64,000 bases of DNA from Hypericibacter sp049323455 (lineage in GTDB: Bacteria; Pseudomonadota; Alphaproteobacteria; Dongiales; Dongiaceae), in contig JBMONF010000018.1 in the NCBI GenBank assembly GCA_049323455.1, positions 59,447 through 123,446 of the forward strand, given 5' to 3'. This document shows positions 27,538-36,394 of the stretch, piece after piece; within the stretch, counting starts at the first letter, position 1; each line of letters begins with the position of its first letter. A program made the translations under genes and the position numbers. Under the pieces are notes generated by a model. That model made no database searches, was not told the origin of the DNA, and was given only the letters and a program-made list of their open reading frames with translations.

Positions 27538-28941
27538 ATGACCGCCACCCACCGACTGCTCGCCGAGACGGCGCTCCTGCCCGAGGGTTGGGCCAGGGAC
27601 GTCCTGTTCGAGATCGCGGTGGATGGGACGCTCGCCGCGGTCACGCCGAACGCGGCCGGGGGAACCGCCGCCCGCCATGCGCCCCGCGCCAAGGGGCCGG
27701 TGATCCCGGGCATGCCCAACCTGCACTCGCACGCCTTCCAGCGCGCCATGGCGGGCCTCACCGAGCGCGCCGGACAGGGTGGTGCGGCGGGCGAGGACAG
27801 CTTCTGGACCTGGCGCAGCGTCATGTACGGCTTCGTCGAGAAGCTGGCGCCGGGCCAGGTCGAGGCGATCGCGGCCCAGCTCTATGTGGAGATGGTCAAG
27901 GCCGGCTACAGCGCAGTCGGCGAGTTCCACTACCTGCACCACGACCAGGAGGGCCGGGCTTACGCCGATCCGGCCGAGATGTCGGAACGCGTGCTGGCGG
28001 CGGCGGCCCATGTCGGCATCGGCATCACCCATCTGCCCGTGCTCTACGCGCAAGGCGGCTTCGGTGCGCAGCCGCCCAAGCCCGGCCAACGCCGCTTCCT
28101 TCATTCGCTTGAGGCCTATCTGGCGCTGATCGAGGAGCTGATGCGCCGGCATCGCGGCAACCCGCAGGTGCGCATCGGCATGGCGCCACATTCCCTGCGC
28201 GCCGTCACGCCCGAGCAGCTTGCGGGTGCCGTGGCCGGGCTCGACGCGCTCGATCCGACGGCGCCGATCCATATCCACATCGCCGAGCAGATGCTCGAGG
28301 TCGATGACTGCATGGCCTGGTCCGGCCGCCGGCCGGTCGATTGGCTGATGGGGCATTTGCCGGTGGGGCCACGCTGGTGCCTGGTCCATGCGACCCACAT
28401 GACCGAGGCAGAAACCCGCGCGCTCGCGACCTCGGGCGCGGTGGCGGGCTTGTGCCCGACCACCGAGGCCAATCTCGGCGACGGCTTCTTTCCGGCGATC
28501 GCCTATCAGCGCCTCGGCGGCGTCTTCGGCATCGGCTCCGACAGCCACATCTCGGTCAGCCCCGTCGAGGAGCTGCGCTGGCTCGAATATGGCCAGCGTC
28601 TGCTCGAGCGCCGGCGCAACCGGCTGGTCGGTCGTACGGGCTCGGTCGGCGCCGATCTCTATCGCGCAGCACTCGAGGGCGGGCGCCAAGCGCTGGGGCG
28701 GCCGGTCGGCCGGCTCGCGCCCGGCCATCGCGCCGATCTGGTGGTGCTCGATCCCGACCATCCGCTGCTCTATGGCCGCCAGGCCGACACGCTGCTCGAC
28801 GCCTTCGTGTTCGCCGGCAATGCCAATCCGGTGCGCGACGTCATGATCGGCGGCCGCTGGATCGTGGAGGAGGGGCATCACATCGCCGAGGAGGCGGTGC
28901 TGGCCCGTTTCCGCGGTACCGTGGCGGCACTCGCCGCCTGA
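27538..28941 (+). CDS. hutF: formimidoylglutamate deiminase
   Basis: Fourth enzyme of the five-step route: deiminates N-formimino-glutamate to N-formylglutamate and ammonia, feeding HutG. An amidohydrolase of 467 aa. Metal motif PGMPNLHSHAFQRAMAG (HxH), then WRSVMYGF, GYSAVGEFHYLHHD, GMAPHSLRAV, HIHIAEQ, LVHATHMT and the late catalytic Asp in GSDSHISVSPVEELRWLEYGQRL. Presence of HutF with HutG shows the formate-producing branch, rather than direct HutE/HutG formiminoglutamase. Convergent with the HutH-like gene. Confidence 0.96.
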   Translation: MTATHRLLAETALLPEGWARDVLFEIAVDGTLAAVTPNAAGGTAARHAPRAKGPVIPGMPNLHSHAFQRAMAGLTERAGQGGAAGEDSFWTWRSVMYGFVEKLAPGQVEAIAAQLYVEMVKAGYSAVGEFHYLHHDQEGRAYADPAEMSERVLAAAAHVGIGITHLPVLYAQGGFGAQPPKPGQRRFLHSLEAYLALIEELMRRHRGNPQVRIGMAPHSLRAVTPEQLAGAVAGLDALDPTAPIHIHIAEQMLEVDDCMAWSGRRPVDWLMGHLPVGPRWCLVHATHMTEAETRALATSGAVAGLCPTTEANLGDGFFPAIAYQRLGGVFGIGSDSHISVSPVEELRWLEYGQRLLERRRNRLVGRTGSVGADLYRAALEGGRQALGRPVGRLAPGHRADLVVLDPDHPLLYGRQADTLLDAFVFAGNANPVRDVMIGGRWIVEEGHHIAEEAVLARFRGTVAALAA

Positions 28942-29006
28942 TCAATTATTTCAGGAAGCGTCAAGCCGAAACGCCTCGTTCCGGTCGGCGCAGCGACACT
29001 CCCGGA

Positions 29007-30554
29007 TCAGCCGACGATCTGTGCTTCCTTGGCGAGACGGGCCAGCAGCGCGCCGGAGCGGATCAGCTCGTCGGCCACCCGCTCGATGGCAGGGCCATAG
29101 GGCCGGTCTTTCTCCAGCGGCGCCACCAGCGCGCGCACGGCGTCGTGCGCGATGGCCGGGCCGGCGCCGAGCTTGGGCAGGCTGGCCCGGTCGACGGCCT
29201 GTGCAGCCACGATCAGCTCGCAGGCCAGGAGCAGCGCGTAGCGCTCGAGCGCGCTCGCGAACTTGCCGACGGCGAGCGGCGCGTTGGTGGTGTCGTCCTC
29301 GATGCCGTCGGAGCCCTGATGCGGGTCGGTCGAGACCGGATAGGCGGCATGGCGGATCTCGGCCGCCAGGGCCTCGGCGGTCTTGAGCATGGGCGCCAAG
29401 CCCGCGGCCGGCGGCGGCTCCAGCGTCAAATGGTCGGGCAGGTCGGTGAGCCGGCGCGCCATCAGCCTCATCATGCGGTTCACGGCGAGATTGGCACATT
29501 GCGTCAGCCCGATGGCAGCGGCGTCGAAGGCCAGCGCCAGGGCGGGCGTGTGGAAATTGCCGTTGGACAGAATCACGTCGTCTTCGGCCAGCACCAGCGG
29601 ATTGTCCCCAGCGCCGTTGATCTCGGCCATCAGCGCGGCCTTGGCCTGGTTCAGCGCCATGCGCAGGCTGCCGTGGACGAGGCTGACACAACGGAAGGAG
29701 AGAGGATCCTGCAGCCGGCGCGCCGCCCCCGGTTTCTCCAGCGCGCTGCCGGCGAGCAGGCGGCGCAGCGTGGCCGCCGTCTCGACCTGCCCCGGCTGAA
29801 AGTGTATCGCCGCCACGCGGACATCGATGGGCGAAAGGTTGGCGCGGAAGCCTTCCATCGACAGGGCCGCGGCGAGGTTCGCCAGCAGGAGCAGATCGTA
29901 AGCCTGTGCCAGCGCCAAAGCACCGCGCGCGGCCGTGGCCGCATTGGCGCTGCAGAGCGCCAGCCCCTCCTTGGGTGCGAGCGCGAGCGGCGCCAGGCCG
30001 GCGCGGGCGAGCGCGGCCGCACCCGGCATGATCTCGCCGCCGAGCTCCGCCTCGCCTTCGCCGATCACCACCAGCCCGATATGGCCGAGCTGGCAGAGAT
30101 CGGAGGCGCCGACCGAGCCGATCGAGGGGATCACCGGGTGAACGCCGCGGTTGAGCATCTCGACGAGGAAACGGGCGAGCTCGGGCCGCACGCCGGCGCC
30201 GCCGATGGCGAACCCGGCGGCGCGGATCAGGAGGGTGGCGCGCACGGCGGCGCGGGAGAGCCGGGCCCCGACGGAATGGGCGCGGCCCAGCACCGTCAGG
30301 CGCGAGAACTCGGCCAGCGTCTCGGCCGGCACCGTGCGCCCGACCTGAGAGCCCAGCGCGCGCGTGAGCCCATAGACCGGCCGGCCCTCGGCCAGATGCC
30401 GCTCGACCACGGCCCGAGCCTTGGCCATGCGCGCCGCTGCGTGGGGTGCGAGCTCGACCATGGCGCCGGCCTCGGCCACTTGCCGGATGGCGAGGAGGTC
30501 GAGCGAATGATCGCCAATGGAGATGGGCCCGGTGGAGGGGAACGTGGAATCCAT
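29007..30554 (-). CDS. HutH-like aromatic amino acid ammonia-lyase family protein with variant MIO motif
   Basis: A 515-residue protein of the HAL/PAL fold. Conserved: VYGLTRALG (Tyr of the active-site lid), GRAHSVGAR, NGAGDNPLVLAEDDVILSNGNFH and the LQDPLSFRC loop with its Arg. The prosthetic-group tripeptide, canonically Ala-Ser-Gly inside GSVGASGDL, reads Ala150-Ser151-Asp152 (SVGASDLCQLGH), one Gly shorter. The QDPYS Tyr of histidase is Leu, and the QED Glu region reads GIEDDT. It is the only lyase in the window that could start the hut pathway, but the pocket differs, so another substrate or a changed mechanism is possible. Divergent from mttB; ATG at 30554. Confidence 0.8.
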   Translation of the reverse strand: MDSTFPSTGPISIGDHSLDLLAIRQVAEAGAMVELAPHAAARMAKARAVVERHLAEGRPVYGLTRALGSQVGRTVPAETLAEFSRLTVLGRAHSVGARLSRAAVRATLLIRAAGFAIGGAGVRPELARFLVEMLNRGVHPVIPSIGSVGASDLCQLGHIGLVVIGEGEAELGGEIMPGAAALARAGLAPLALAPKEGLALCSANAATAARGALALAQAYDLLLLANLAAALSMEGFRANLSPIDVRVAAIHFQPGQVETAATLRRLLAGSALEKPGAARRLQDPLSFRCVSLVHGSLRMALNQAKAALMAEINGAGDNPLVLAEDDVILSNGNFHTPALALAFDAAAIGLTQCANLAVNRMMRLMARRLTDLPDHLTLEPPPAAGLAPMLKTAEALAAEIRHAAYPVSTDPHQGSDGIEDDTTNAPLAVGKFASALERYALLLACELIVAAQAVDRASLPKLGAGPAIAHDAVRALVAPLEKDRPYGPAIERVADELIRSGALLARLAKEAQIVG

Positions 30555-30669
30555 GGCCGTCTTGCCTACCGCGGATTTCACAGCCGGTCCATGGGCTTTC
30601 CGCTGCTCCCGTTGCGCTTCTGTGCTAGCGTCCCGGCGGCACCGGGGTTGGTTGCGGGCGGAGCGGTCG

Positions 30670-32196
30670 ATGACGCGTGAACAGCAGGGACGGCGGCGCG
30701 AGCGGCGCGGCGGGAGCGGCTTGCGGCAGCTGCCCTGGCGCAACTACCGCAATCCCTACCGGCCGATCGAGGTGCTCCGGCCCGAGCAGGTCGAGAAGAT
30801 CCACGAGGCGTCGCTCAGGATCCTCGAGGAGATCGGCATGGAGTTCCTCGATGCCGAGGCGCTCGCGATCCTCGAGAGGGCTGGCGCCGAGGTCGAGCCC
30901 GGCTCGCAGCACGTGAGGCTCGACCGCGGGCTGGTGCTGGAGGCGGTCGCGAAGGTTCCGCAGACGGTCACGCTGCATGCCCGCAACCCCGCGCACAATC
31001 TCACCTTCGGCGAGACCCATGTGAATTTCGGCTCGGTCGCGAGCGCCCCCAATGTCAGCGATTTCGACCGCGGCCGCCGCCCTGGCAATTTCGAGGACTA
31101 CTGCAATCTGCTGAAGCTCACGCAGAGCTTCAATGTGGTGCAGTTCACCGGCGGCTATCCGGTCGAGCCCGCCGACCTGCCGCCTGCAACCCGCCATCTC
31201 GACGCGCACTTGGCCGCGATAACCCTCACGGACAAGCTCTGGCATCCCTATTCGCTGGGCCGCCAGCGCATCGCCGACGCGATCGAGATGATCTGCATCG
31301 CGCGCGGCATCGACAAGGAACAGCTCAAGCGCGAGCCGAGCCTGTTCTCGATCGTCAACTCCAACTCGCCGCTGCGCCTCGACGGGCCGATGCTGCAGGG
31401 CCTGATGGAGATGGCGCGTCACGGCCAGCCGGTGGTGTTGACGCCCTTCACGCTCTCCGGAGCGATGTCGCCTGCGACCCTCGCCGGGGCGCTCGCTCAG
31501 CAGAATGCCGAGGCGCTGGCGGGGATCACCATGATCCAGCTCGTGGCACCGGGCGCGCCAGCCATGTATGGCGGCTTCACCTCGAACGTCGATATGAAGA
31601 CCGGGGCGCCCGCCTTCGGCACGCCGGAATATACCCGCGCCGCCATGGCGGGCGGCCAGCTGGCGCGGCGCTACAACCTGCCCTACCGCTCCTCCAACGC
31701 CTGCGCCGCCAACGCCGTCGACGCGCAGGCGGCTTACGAGTCCGAGATGTCGCTCTGGGGCGCCGTCATGGGCGGCGCCAGCATGGTGCTGCACGCGGCC
31801 GGGTGGATGGAGGGCGGCCTCGTCGCCTCGTTCGAGAAGTTCATCCTCGACGTCGAGCTCTTGCAGATGATGGGCGAGTTCCTGCAGCCGATCGAGGTCT
31901 CGGACGAGACGCTGGGTCTCGATGCCATCGCCGAGGTGGGACCGGGCGGGCATTTCTTCGGCGCGGCCCACACGCTCGCCCGTTACGAGACCGCGTTCTA
32001 TGCGCCGATCCTCTCCGACTGGCGCAATTTCGAGACCTGGCGCGAGGCGGGCGCGCTCGACACCGCCAAGCGCGCGCATGGCCTGTGGAAGCAGACGGTA
32101 GCCGAGTTCCAGCCGCCGCCGCTCGACCCCGCTGTCAGCGAGGCGCTCGAGGATTTCGTCGCGCGGCGCAAGGCCGAGGGCGGCGTGGCGACGTGA
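30670..32196 (+). CDS. trimethylamine methyltransferase (MttB) superfamily protein, non-pyrrolysine
   Basis: A 508-residue MttB-like protein. Characteristic blocks: HEASLRILEEIGMEFLDAEAL near the N-terminus, NPAHNLTFG and NFGSVASAPNVSD, NSNSPLRLDGPML, PFTLSGAMSPATLAGALAQQNAEALAG and AANAVDAQAAYESEMSLWGAVMGGA. The frame is open throughout with no amber codon, so it is the non-pyrrolysine type, whose studied members demethylate glycine betaine or other quaternary amines to a corrinoid protein. No corrinoid protein gene is nearby. The substrate is inferred from family and the sox/DMG locus 17 kb away. ATG at 30670, divergent from the HutH-like gene. Confidence 0.85.
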   Translation: MTREQQGRRRERRGGSGLRQLPWRNYRNPYRPIEVLRPEQVEKIHEASLRILEEIGMEFLDAEALAILERAGAEVEPGSQHVRLDRGLVLEAVAKVPQTVTLHARNPAHNLTFGETHVNFGSVASAPNVSDFDRGRRPGNFEDYCNLLKLTQSFNVVQFTGGYPVEPADLPPATRHLDAHLAAITLTDKLWHPYSLGRQRIADAIEMICIARGIDKEQLKREPSLFSIVNSNSPLRLDGPMLQGLMEMARHGQPVVLTPFTLSGAMSPATLAGALAQQNAEALAGITMIQLVAPGAPAMYGGFTSNVDMKTGAPAFGTPEYTRAAMAGGQLARRYNLPYRSSNACAANAVDAQAAYESEMSLWGAVMGGASMVLHAAGWMEGGLVASFEKFILDVELLQMMGEFLQPIEVSDETLGLDAIAEVGPGGHFFGAAHTLARYETAFYAPILSDWRNFETWREAGALDTAKRAHGLWKQTVAEFQPPPLDPAVSEALEDFVARRKAEGGVAT

Positions 32197-32344
32197 GGTG
32201 GACCGGCCGCGAGCGGGCCCCAAGGCGGAACGCCGCCCGGGCCCTTGCGGGCGCTCGTAAAAACCGGGTTTCGCCCGCTTGATCTAGCGCAAGGAGGCGC
32301 CCAGATTAAGCGCGCATAGTTCGGTCGGTTTCGGAGTGCGGCCG

Positions 32345-34195
32345 ATGGCGATGGACAAGCAGCAGACATTCCATTTCTGGTACGTGGTGGCGGCCATCTT
32401 CGGCGTGCTGCTGCTGCAGTATTTCTTCACAGTCAGCCAGCAGATCCAACCGATCTCCTACACCGAGTTCCAGGACTATCTGAAGCAGGGCAAGATCTCG
32501 GAGATGACCGTCACCGAGACCCAGATCACCGGCACGCTCAAGACGCCCGAGCCGAGCGGCGCGCGCTTCGTCGTGACGCGCCGCGTGCCGGAGGACATCG
32601 CCAGCGAGGCGGCGACCTATGGCGTGAAAGTGACCGGCGGCACCGACAGCGCGTTCCTGCGCGACATTCTCTCCTGGATCGTGCCGGTGCTGCTGTTCTT
32701 CGGCCTCTGGATGTTCGTGTTCCGCCGGGTCATCGAGAAGCAGGGCCTGGGCGGCGGCTTCATGCAGGTCGGCAAGAGCAAGGCCAAGGTCTATGTCGAG
32801 ACCGATACCAAGGTGACCTTCGCCGATGTGGCGGGCGTGGACGAGGCCAAGGCCGAGCTGCAGGAGATCGTGGCCTTCCTCAAGGAGCCGGACCGCTATG
32901 GCCGCTTGGGTGCGCGCATCCCCAAGGGCGTGCTGCTGGTGGGGCCACCCGGCACCGGCAAGACGTTGCTGGCGCGTGCTGTCGCCGGCGAGGCCGGGGT
33001 GCCGTTCTTCTCGATCAGCGGCTCGGAATTCGTCGAACTCTTCGTCGGCGTAGGTGCCGCGCGCGTGCGCGACCTGTTCGAGCAGGCCCGCGCCAAGGCG
33101 CCGGCCATCATCTTCATCGACGAGCTGGACGCGCTGGGCCGTGCGCGCAGCCCCTTCAGCCTCGGCGGCGGTGGCATGGACGAGAAGGAGCAAACCCTCA
33201 ACCAGCTCCTGCACGAACTCGACGGCTTCGACCCGCGCACCGGCCTCGTGTTGCTGGCCGCCACCAACCGGCCCGAGATCCTCGATCCGGCGCTCTTGCG
33301 CGCCGGGCGCTTCGACCGCCAGGTGCTGGTGGACCGGCCCGACCGCAAGGGCCGCGTCGACATCCTCAAGGTGCATATGAAGAAGGCGAAGCTGGCGACG
33401 GGCGTCGATCCGGAGGAGATCTCCGCCCTGACGCCGGGCTTCTCCGGCGCCGATCTGGCCAATCTCGTCAACGAGGCGGCACTGATGGCGACGCGCCGGG
33501 GTGCCGAGGCCGTGTCGATGGAGGATTTCACCACGGCGATCGAGCGCATCATCGCCGGCCTCGAAAAGCGCAACCGGCTGCTCAATCCGCTCGAGCGCAA
33601 GGTGGTGGCCTATCACGAGATGGGCCACGCGCTGGTGGCGCTGACGCTGCCGGGCACGGACGTGGTCCACAAAGTCTCGATCATTCCGCGCGGCATCGGC
33701 TCGCTCGGCTACACCATCCAGCGGCCTATCGAGGATCGCTATCTGATGCGCCGCGACGAGCTCGAGAACAAGATGGCGGTGCTGTTGGGCGGGCGCGCGG
33801 CGGAGCACGTGGTGTTCGGCGAGCTTTCCACCGGCGCGGCCGACGATCTCGCCAAGGTGACCGATATCGCCCGCGCCATGGTCACGCGCTACGGCATGGT
33901 CGAGGCGCTGGGGCAGGTGACCTATGAGGAGGAACAGAGCCGCTTCCTTGTCGGCCCGGCCATGCCGCAGATGCCGGGCGAGAAACGCTACAGCGAGGAA
34001 ACCGCGCGCGAGATCGACCGCGCCGTGCGGCAGTTCGTCGACGAAGCCTTTGCGCGGGCGGTCAAGGTCCTGACCGACCGGCGCGATGTGCTGGAGAAGG
34101 GTGCGGCGATGCTGCTCGAAAAGGAGACGCTGACAGAAGCCGAGCTCGCCGCGCTCATCGGCAAGCCCGCGCCGGCGATCGCGGCGGCGAAATAG
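32345..34195 (+). CDS. FtsH-type ATP-dependent zinc metalloprotease
   Basis: Membrane-bound AAA+ protease of 616 aa. One membrane helix at residues about 9-29, a periplasmic part to about 105, and a second helix to about 130. Walker A GPPGTGKT at residues 200-207, Walker B IIFIDELDA, the second region of homology with ATNRPEILDPALLRAGRFDR, and the zinc site HEMGH (His424, His428) with HEAGH being the usual form. It degrades unassembled membrane proteins and some cytosolic regulators. Shorter at the C-terminus than main FtsH proteins and standing alone, so it is probably an extra paralogue. GGAG lies 8 nt before the ATG at 32345. Confidence 0.93.
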   Translation: MAMDKQQTFHFWYVVAAIFGVLLLQYFFTVSQQIQPISYTEFQDYLKQGKISEMTVTETQITGTLKTPEPSGARFVVTRRVPEDIASEAATYGVKVTGGTDSAFLRDILSWIVPVLLFFGLWMFVFRRVIEKQGLGGGFMQVGKSKAKVYVETDTKVTFADVAGVDEAKAELQEIVAFLKEPDRYGRLGARIPKGVLLVGPPGTGKTLLARAVAGEAGVPFFSISGSEFVELFVGVGAARVRDLFEQARAKAPAIIFIDELDALGRARSPFSLGGGGMDEKEQTLNQLLHELDGFDPRTGLVLLAATNRPEILDPALLRAGRFDRQVLVDRPDRKGRVDILKVHMKKAKLATGVDPEEISALTPGFSGADLANLVNEAALMATRRGAEAVSMEDFTTAIERIIAGLEKRNRLLNPLERKVVAYHEMGHALVALTLPGTDVVHKVSIIPRGIGSLGYTIQRPIEDRYLMRRDELENKMAVLLGGRAAEHVVFGELSTGAADDLAKVTDIARAMVTRYGMVEALGQVTYEEEQSRFLVGPAMPQMPGEKRYSEETAREIDRAVRQFVDEAFARAVKVLTDRRDVLEKGAAMLLEKETLTEAELAALIGKPAPAIAAAK

Positions 34196-34204
34196 ATCCA
34201 AGGC

Positions 34205-34380
34205 ATTCACCCTCGCCCCCGCGAAGCGGGGGAGAGGGAAGGGTGAGGGGGCTTAATCCTGGGCACCGAGCCCCGTCGGCCTCTTCGGCGCTTGCTTCCT
34301 TCGCGCGTTCACCCCTCGCCCGCTCGCGCTGACGCGCTCGCCTCCCTCTCCCCGCTCTGCGGGGCGAGGGGAGGCATCCA
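34205..34380. repeat. GC-rich palindromic repeats after the protease gene
   Basis: Spacer between convergent genes. A hairpin CCCCCGC-GAA-GCGGGGG at 34216-34232 sits in a longer imperfect inverted repeat (CACCCTC against GAGGG.AAGGGTG). A second one, CTCCCC..GCGGGG, is near 34348-34373. Similar C/G-run palindromes occur at 40150-40240 and 63710-63890. Confidence 0.6.
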
Positions 34381-34388
34381 ATAGTTCC

Positions 34389-35318
34389 CTACACCCGCCC
34401 CAGCGGATGCACCGCCGGTTCCTTGGGCGTGAAGAGCCAGCGCCGGACGATCTCGCCGTAGCCGTGCAGAAGATAGCCGCCGTTGGCGGCCAGCACCCGG
34501 TCGCGGATCTGGCGATAGCGCGCCGGCCGCGCATGCCACGGCGCGCCGGGCTCCATGTGATGGACCATGTGGAGGTTGTTGTTGAGATAGAGCAGCGACA
34601 TGATCGGCCCCGCCTCGACGATAGCGGTGCGCTGGCTCGTCATCCGCGCGGCGCGATGCTCGCAGAAGGAGCGCAGCAGCGTCAGCGACAGGCCCGGATA
34701 GGCGAAGCAGACCACATATTTCCAGAAAGGCATGTCGCTCACGCCCATCACCCACCACAGCACGAGGGCGACGGCCGGGACATGGACCGCCCACTGACCG
34801 AGGTGGTGCAGATCGCCGGCCAGGATCGCCTGAAGAAGGCGCTTGGCCGTCGCCATCACCGCATAGGCGGGCGCGATCAGGAGCCGGCCGGCCACCGTCG
34901 TCATGGCGACGCGGATGCGGCGATGGAGCGATCCCAGCGCTGCCCACTGCTCGGGCGTCAAATAGTTCGATTCCGGATCGTCGATCGGATCGGTCAGGCG
35001 TTCGTCGCGATGATGGGTGAGATGCAGCTCCCTATAGGTCAGGTAGGGGAGCCATAGCCACAGCGAGGGAAAGACCAGCAGGCTGTTGAGGAAGCGGATG
35101 CGAAAGGGGTAGCCGTGCACCGCCTCGTGCTGGATCGAGCCATGCATGGCGACGACGTAGCCGCCGAGCGGGACGAGCAGCCACCAGGGGATGACGGCGT
35201 GATAGAGGGTCAGCAGCCCGAAGGCGGCATAGACGCCGAGCGCGATGAAAAGCGTGGGGAGGTCGACGTCCGAGCAGACGGTCGAACGGGCGGGCTCGGG
35301 AGCAGCAGTCTGGGCCAT
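34389..35318 (-). CDS. fatty acid desaturase family protein
   Basis: Integral membrane diiron desaturase/hydroxylase of 309 aa. All three histidine boxes are present: HEAVH (about residue 64), HLTHH (about residue 99) and HMVHH (about residue 243), between four hydrophobic stretches. The family introduces double bonds or hydroxyls into fatty acyl chains or carotenoid-like substrates. The exact substrate is not evident. A single-gene unit, convergent with the protease gene. Confidence 0.9.
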   Translation of the reverse strand: MAQTAAPEPARSTVCSDVDLPTLFIALGVYAAFGLLTLYHAVIPWWLLVPLGGYVVAMHGSIQHEAVHGYPFRIRFLNSLLVFPSLWLWLPYLTYRELHLTHHRDERLTDPIDDPESNYLTPEQWAALGSLHRRIRVAMTTVAGRLLIAPAYAVMATAKRLLQAILAGDLHHLGQWAVHVPAVALVLWWVMGVSDMPFWKYVVCFAYPGLSLTLLRSFCEHRAARMTSQRTAIVEAGPIMSLLYLNNNLHMVHHMEPGAPWHARPARYRQIRDRVLAANGGYLLHGYGEIVRRWLFTPKEPAVHPLGRV

Positions 35319-35543
35319 GACGGATAACGGTTATGCCCCTGCGTCCGGTTACCCGCAATAGCAGTCACAAGGGGGAGAAGGGAGACGGCTCGTCCCATCG
35401 CGCTTCGAACAGGCTTTCGGCGCCGGCGCCCATCCGGCCCCGGCGTGACAAGCGCCGCCGCCCTCGCCATACTTTGCGCGCGCCCGCGGCCCACGACCGT
35501 CCGGGTGGCATGGAAGACCCGGAATCAAAAGGGGAAAATGGCC

Positions 35544-35975
35544 ATGACCGAGATTCGCCAACTGCCGATCCACGGACGGGGGCGTTGCCTCTGCGGCGCC
35601 ATCGCGTTCGAGATCGACGGACCTTTGCGCGACGTCGTGGTCTGCCACTGCAGCCAGTGCCGGCGCCAGCATGGGAGCCCGCCGGGTTATACCCAGGCCG
35701 CCTGGGAGCATATCCGACTGTCGGGCGCGGAGAATTTGGTTTGGTATCGCTCGTCGGAGAAGGCCCGGCGCGGCTTCTGCCGCATCTGCGGCTCGAGCCT
35801 GTTCTGGGAGCCGATCGGCACCGGGCGGGTCTCGATCGCTGCCGGCTCGCTCGAGCCGCCGACGGGCTTGAAGACCATTCGTCACATCTTCGTCGCCGAC
35901 AAGGGCGACTATTACGAGATCCGCGACGGGCTGGAGCAGCTTTCGGGCTCCATGCTCGCGGCGACACCGGCATGA
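35544..35975 (+). CDS. GFA-family zinc protein, first of a tandem pair
   Basis: A 143-residue protein with the glutathione-dependent formaldehyde-activating (GFA) fold. Zinc cysteines are visible in GRCLCGAI, VCHCSQCRRQHG and FCRICGSSLFW. The family was named for formaldehyde-glutathione adduct formation, but that activity is disputed and many members bind other thiol substrates. I take the ATG at 35544, which has GGGG 9 nt upstream; the ATG at 35538 is too close to that SD. Its stop overlaps the start of the next GFA gene (ATGA), giving translational coupling. Confidence 0.9.
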   Translation: MTEIRQLPIHGRGRCLCGAIAFEIDGPLRDVVVCHCSQCRRQHGSPPGYTQAAWEHIRLSGAENLVWYRSSEKARRGFCRICGSSLFWEPIGTGRVSIAAGSLEPPTGLKTIRHIFVADKGDYYEIRDGLEQLSGSMLAATPA

Positions 35976-36394
35976 GCGCGCGATCTTCCGCCGGCCCGAG
36001 GGCGACCGGAGGCTGCCTGTGCGGCGCGGTGCGCTACCGCGTCTTCGCCGCGCTGGCCCCCATCAGCGCCTGTCATTGCAGCCAGTGCCGGCGCCAGCAC
36101 GGCGCGCTCGGCTGCTATACGGGCGGCCTGCCGGTCGAAGCCGTGGAGATCGAGGGGCGCGAGCAGATCGCCTGGTACCAGGCCTCGCCGACGGCACGGC
36201 GCGGCTTTTGCCGTACCTGCGGCTCCAAGCTGTTCTGGCAGCCGATCGAGGGGCACACCATCGACATCGTGGCCGGCAGCCTCGACCAACCGACCGGGCT
36301 CGAGATCGGCCGCCACATCTACGTCGCCAGCAAGGGCGACTATTACGAGATCGCCGACGATCTGCCGCGCTTCGCTGCCAGTTCCGCGCAATGA
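35972..36394 (+). CDS. GFA-family zinc protein, second of a tandem pair
   Basis: A 140-residue paralogue of the preceding gene with the same cysteine pattern (GGCLCGAVRYR, CHCSQCRRQHG, FCRTCGSKLFWQPIEG) and the same KGDYYEI tail, so the pair arose by tandem duplication followed by divergence. Start overlaps the upstream stop by 4 nt, and its own stop overlaps the next start by 4 nt. Such coupling suggests that the two GFA proteins and the PhnD-like protein work together, though how is unknown. Confidence 0.9.
   Translation: MSARSSAGPRATGGCLCGAVRYRVFAALAPISACHCSQCRRQHGALGCYTGGLPVEAVEIEGREQIAWYQASPTARRGFCRTCGSKLFWQPIEGHTIDIVAGSLDQPTGLEIGRHIYVASKGDYYEIADDLPRFAASSAQ

Noticed and set aside
30517..30669. 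N-terminal extension of the MttB-like gene overlapping the lyase gene start
   Set aside because: Extra residues are low complexity and overlap the divergent gene; ATG 30670 fits the family start.
28341..30680. 779-codon frame across hutF and the HutH-like gene
   Set aside because: Covers parts of two real genes in other frames and has no homology signal.
30670..32196. pyrrolysine-containing MttB
   Set aside because: No in-frame amber codon in the gene; it is the non-pyrrolysine type.
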